DNA of 5,702 bases from JACVRW01 sp034664105 (lineage in GTDB: Bacteria > Actinomycetota > Thermoleophilia > Solirubrobacterales > Thermoleophilaceae): assembly GCA_034664105.1 (NCBI GenBank), contig JAXDIH010000107.1, positions 1 to 5,702 on the forward strand. The letters are read 5' to 3'. Under the pieces are notes generated by a model, which saw only the letters and a program-made list of their open reading frames with translations, did not search any database and was not told where the DNA came from. The position numbers and the translations under genes are program-made. Of the stretch, positions 5,589 through 5,702 are shown piece by piece (position 1 is the stretch's first letter; each line of letters opens with the position of its first letter).

Positions 5589-5702
5589 CGAGCAGCGCCC
5601 GCAGGTACTGGAGGTTGTCGCGCGCGGCGTCGTCGGGGTCGCCGTCGTACCCGTCGAGCTCGACGGTGATCCAGCCGTCGAAGCCGGCGTCGCGTAGCGC
5701 CC
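5584..5702 (-). CDS. Sugar phosphate isomerase/epimerase-like TIM-barrel protein, C-terminal fragment
   Basis: Read on the minus strand from the right edge, the frame gives 38 complete codons ending in TAG (plus-strand CTA at 5584-5586); the start of the gene is outside the window. The visible sequence contains AGFDGWITVELD, then DGDPDDAARDNLQYLRALLG. This matches the typical end of the xylose-isomerase-like TIM-barrel superfamily (AP endonuclease 2 fold; sugar phosphate isomerases/epimerases, IolE-like proteins): a G-[YF]-D-G-W strand leading to an acidic E-x-D, then a final helix ending in YLR. The Glu in the VELD stretch is probably a metal ligand, by analogy with the family. Substrate cannot be told from this part. 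The gene converges on aspS and is presumably a separate unit. Base composition and strong G/C at third codon positions agree with its neighbours. Confidence 0.75.
   Translation of the reverse strand, partial: ALRDAGFDGWITVELDGYDGDPDDAARDNLQYLRALLG

Noticed and set aside
1..5702. Search for CRISPR arrays, insertion sequences, tRNA or rRNA genes, phage or defence genes.
   Set aside because: No regularly spaced repeats, transposase motifs, RNA gene signatures or defence-type domains were seen. Gene content and composition are uniform and core-like.

Overview
This is a high-GC, gene-dense bacterial window. The pervasive open reading frames in every register, GTG starts, 4-base stop/start overlaps, protein sequence style and a metallo-beta-lactamase (MBL) hydrolase - hisS - aspS order all suggest an actinobacterium. 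A deep-branching lineage such as Thermoleophilia/Solirubrobacterales is my best guess, but this is inference from style and synteny, because no rRNA or other phylogenetic marker was compared.

Layout, left to right. (1) Bases 1-489 hold the C-terminal third of an MMPL/RND-type membrane transporter, cut by the window edge. (2) A 52-residue two-helix membrane protein (493-651) follows 3 bases later, and a perfect 7-bp inverted repeat lies inside its last codons. (3) A stand-alone glutamate formimidoyltransferase (661-1545) appears to start from a leaderless GTG just after a TANNNT -10-like element. (4) A 115-residue protein of unknown function, with a strongly basic N-terminus and two membrane helices (1584-1931), is preceded by a similar TAGGCT element. 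(5) Three tightly packed genes follow: an MBL-fold (glyoxalase II/YcbL-like) hydrolase (1934-2572), hisS (2569-3813, GTGA overlap) and aspS (3810-5567, ATGA overlap). (6) A convergent minus-strand gene fragment from 5584 to the right edge encodes the C-terminus of a sugar-phosphate isomerase/epimerase-like TIM-barrel protein, only 16 bases from the aspS stop codon.

Genes 4-6 in the plus-strand run (unknown membrane protein, MBL hydrolase, hisS, aspS) look like one transcription unit dedicated mainly to tRNA aminoacylation. The aspS product carries His and Gly at the two anticodon-domain positions typical of non-discriminating AspRS. It therefore probably charges both tRNA-Asp and tRNA-Asn and would depend on a GatCAB amidotransferase encoded elsewhere. 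The formimidoyltransferase has no histidine-degradation neighbours here and could instead serve folate salvage.

I see no CRISPR array, mobile element, tRNA/rRNA gene, T-box leader or convincing novel system. The region reads as ordinary core genome with a few points worth checking. No gene-free stretch exceeds about 40 bases.
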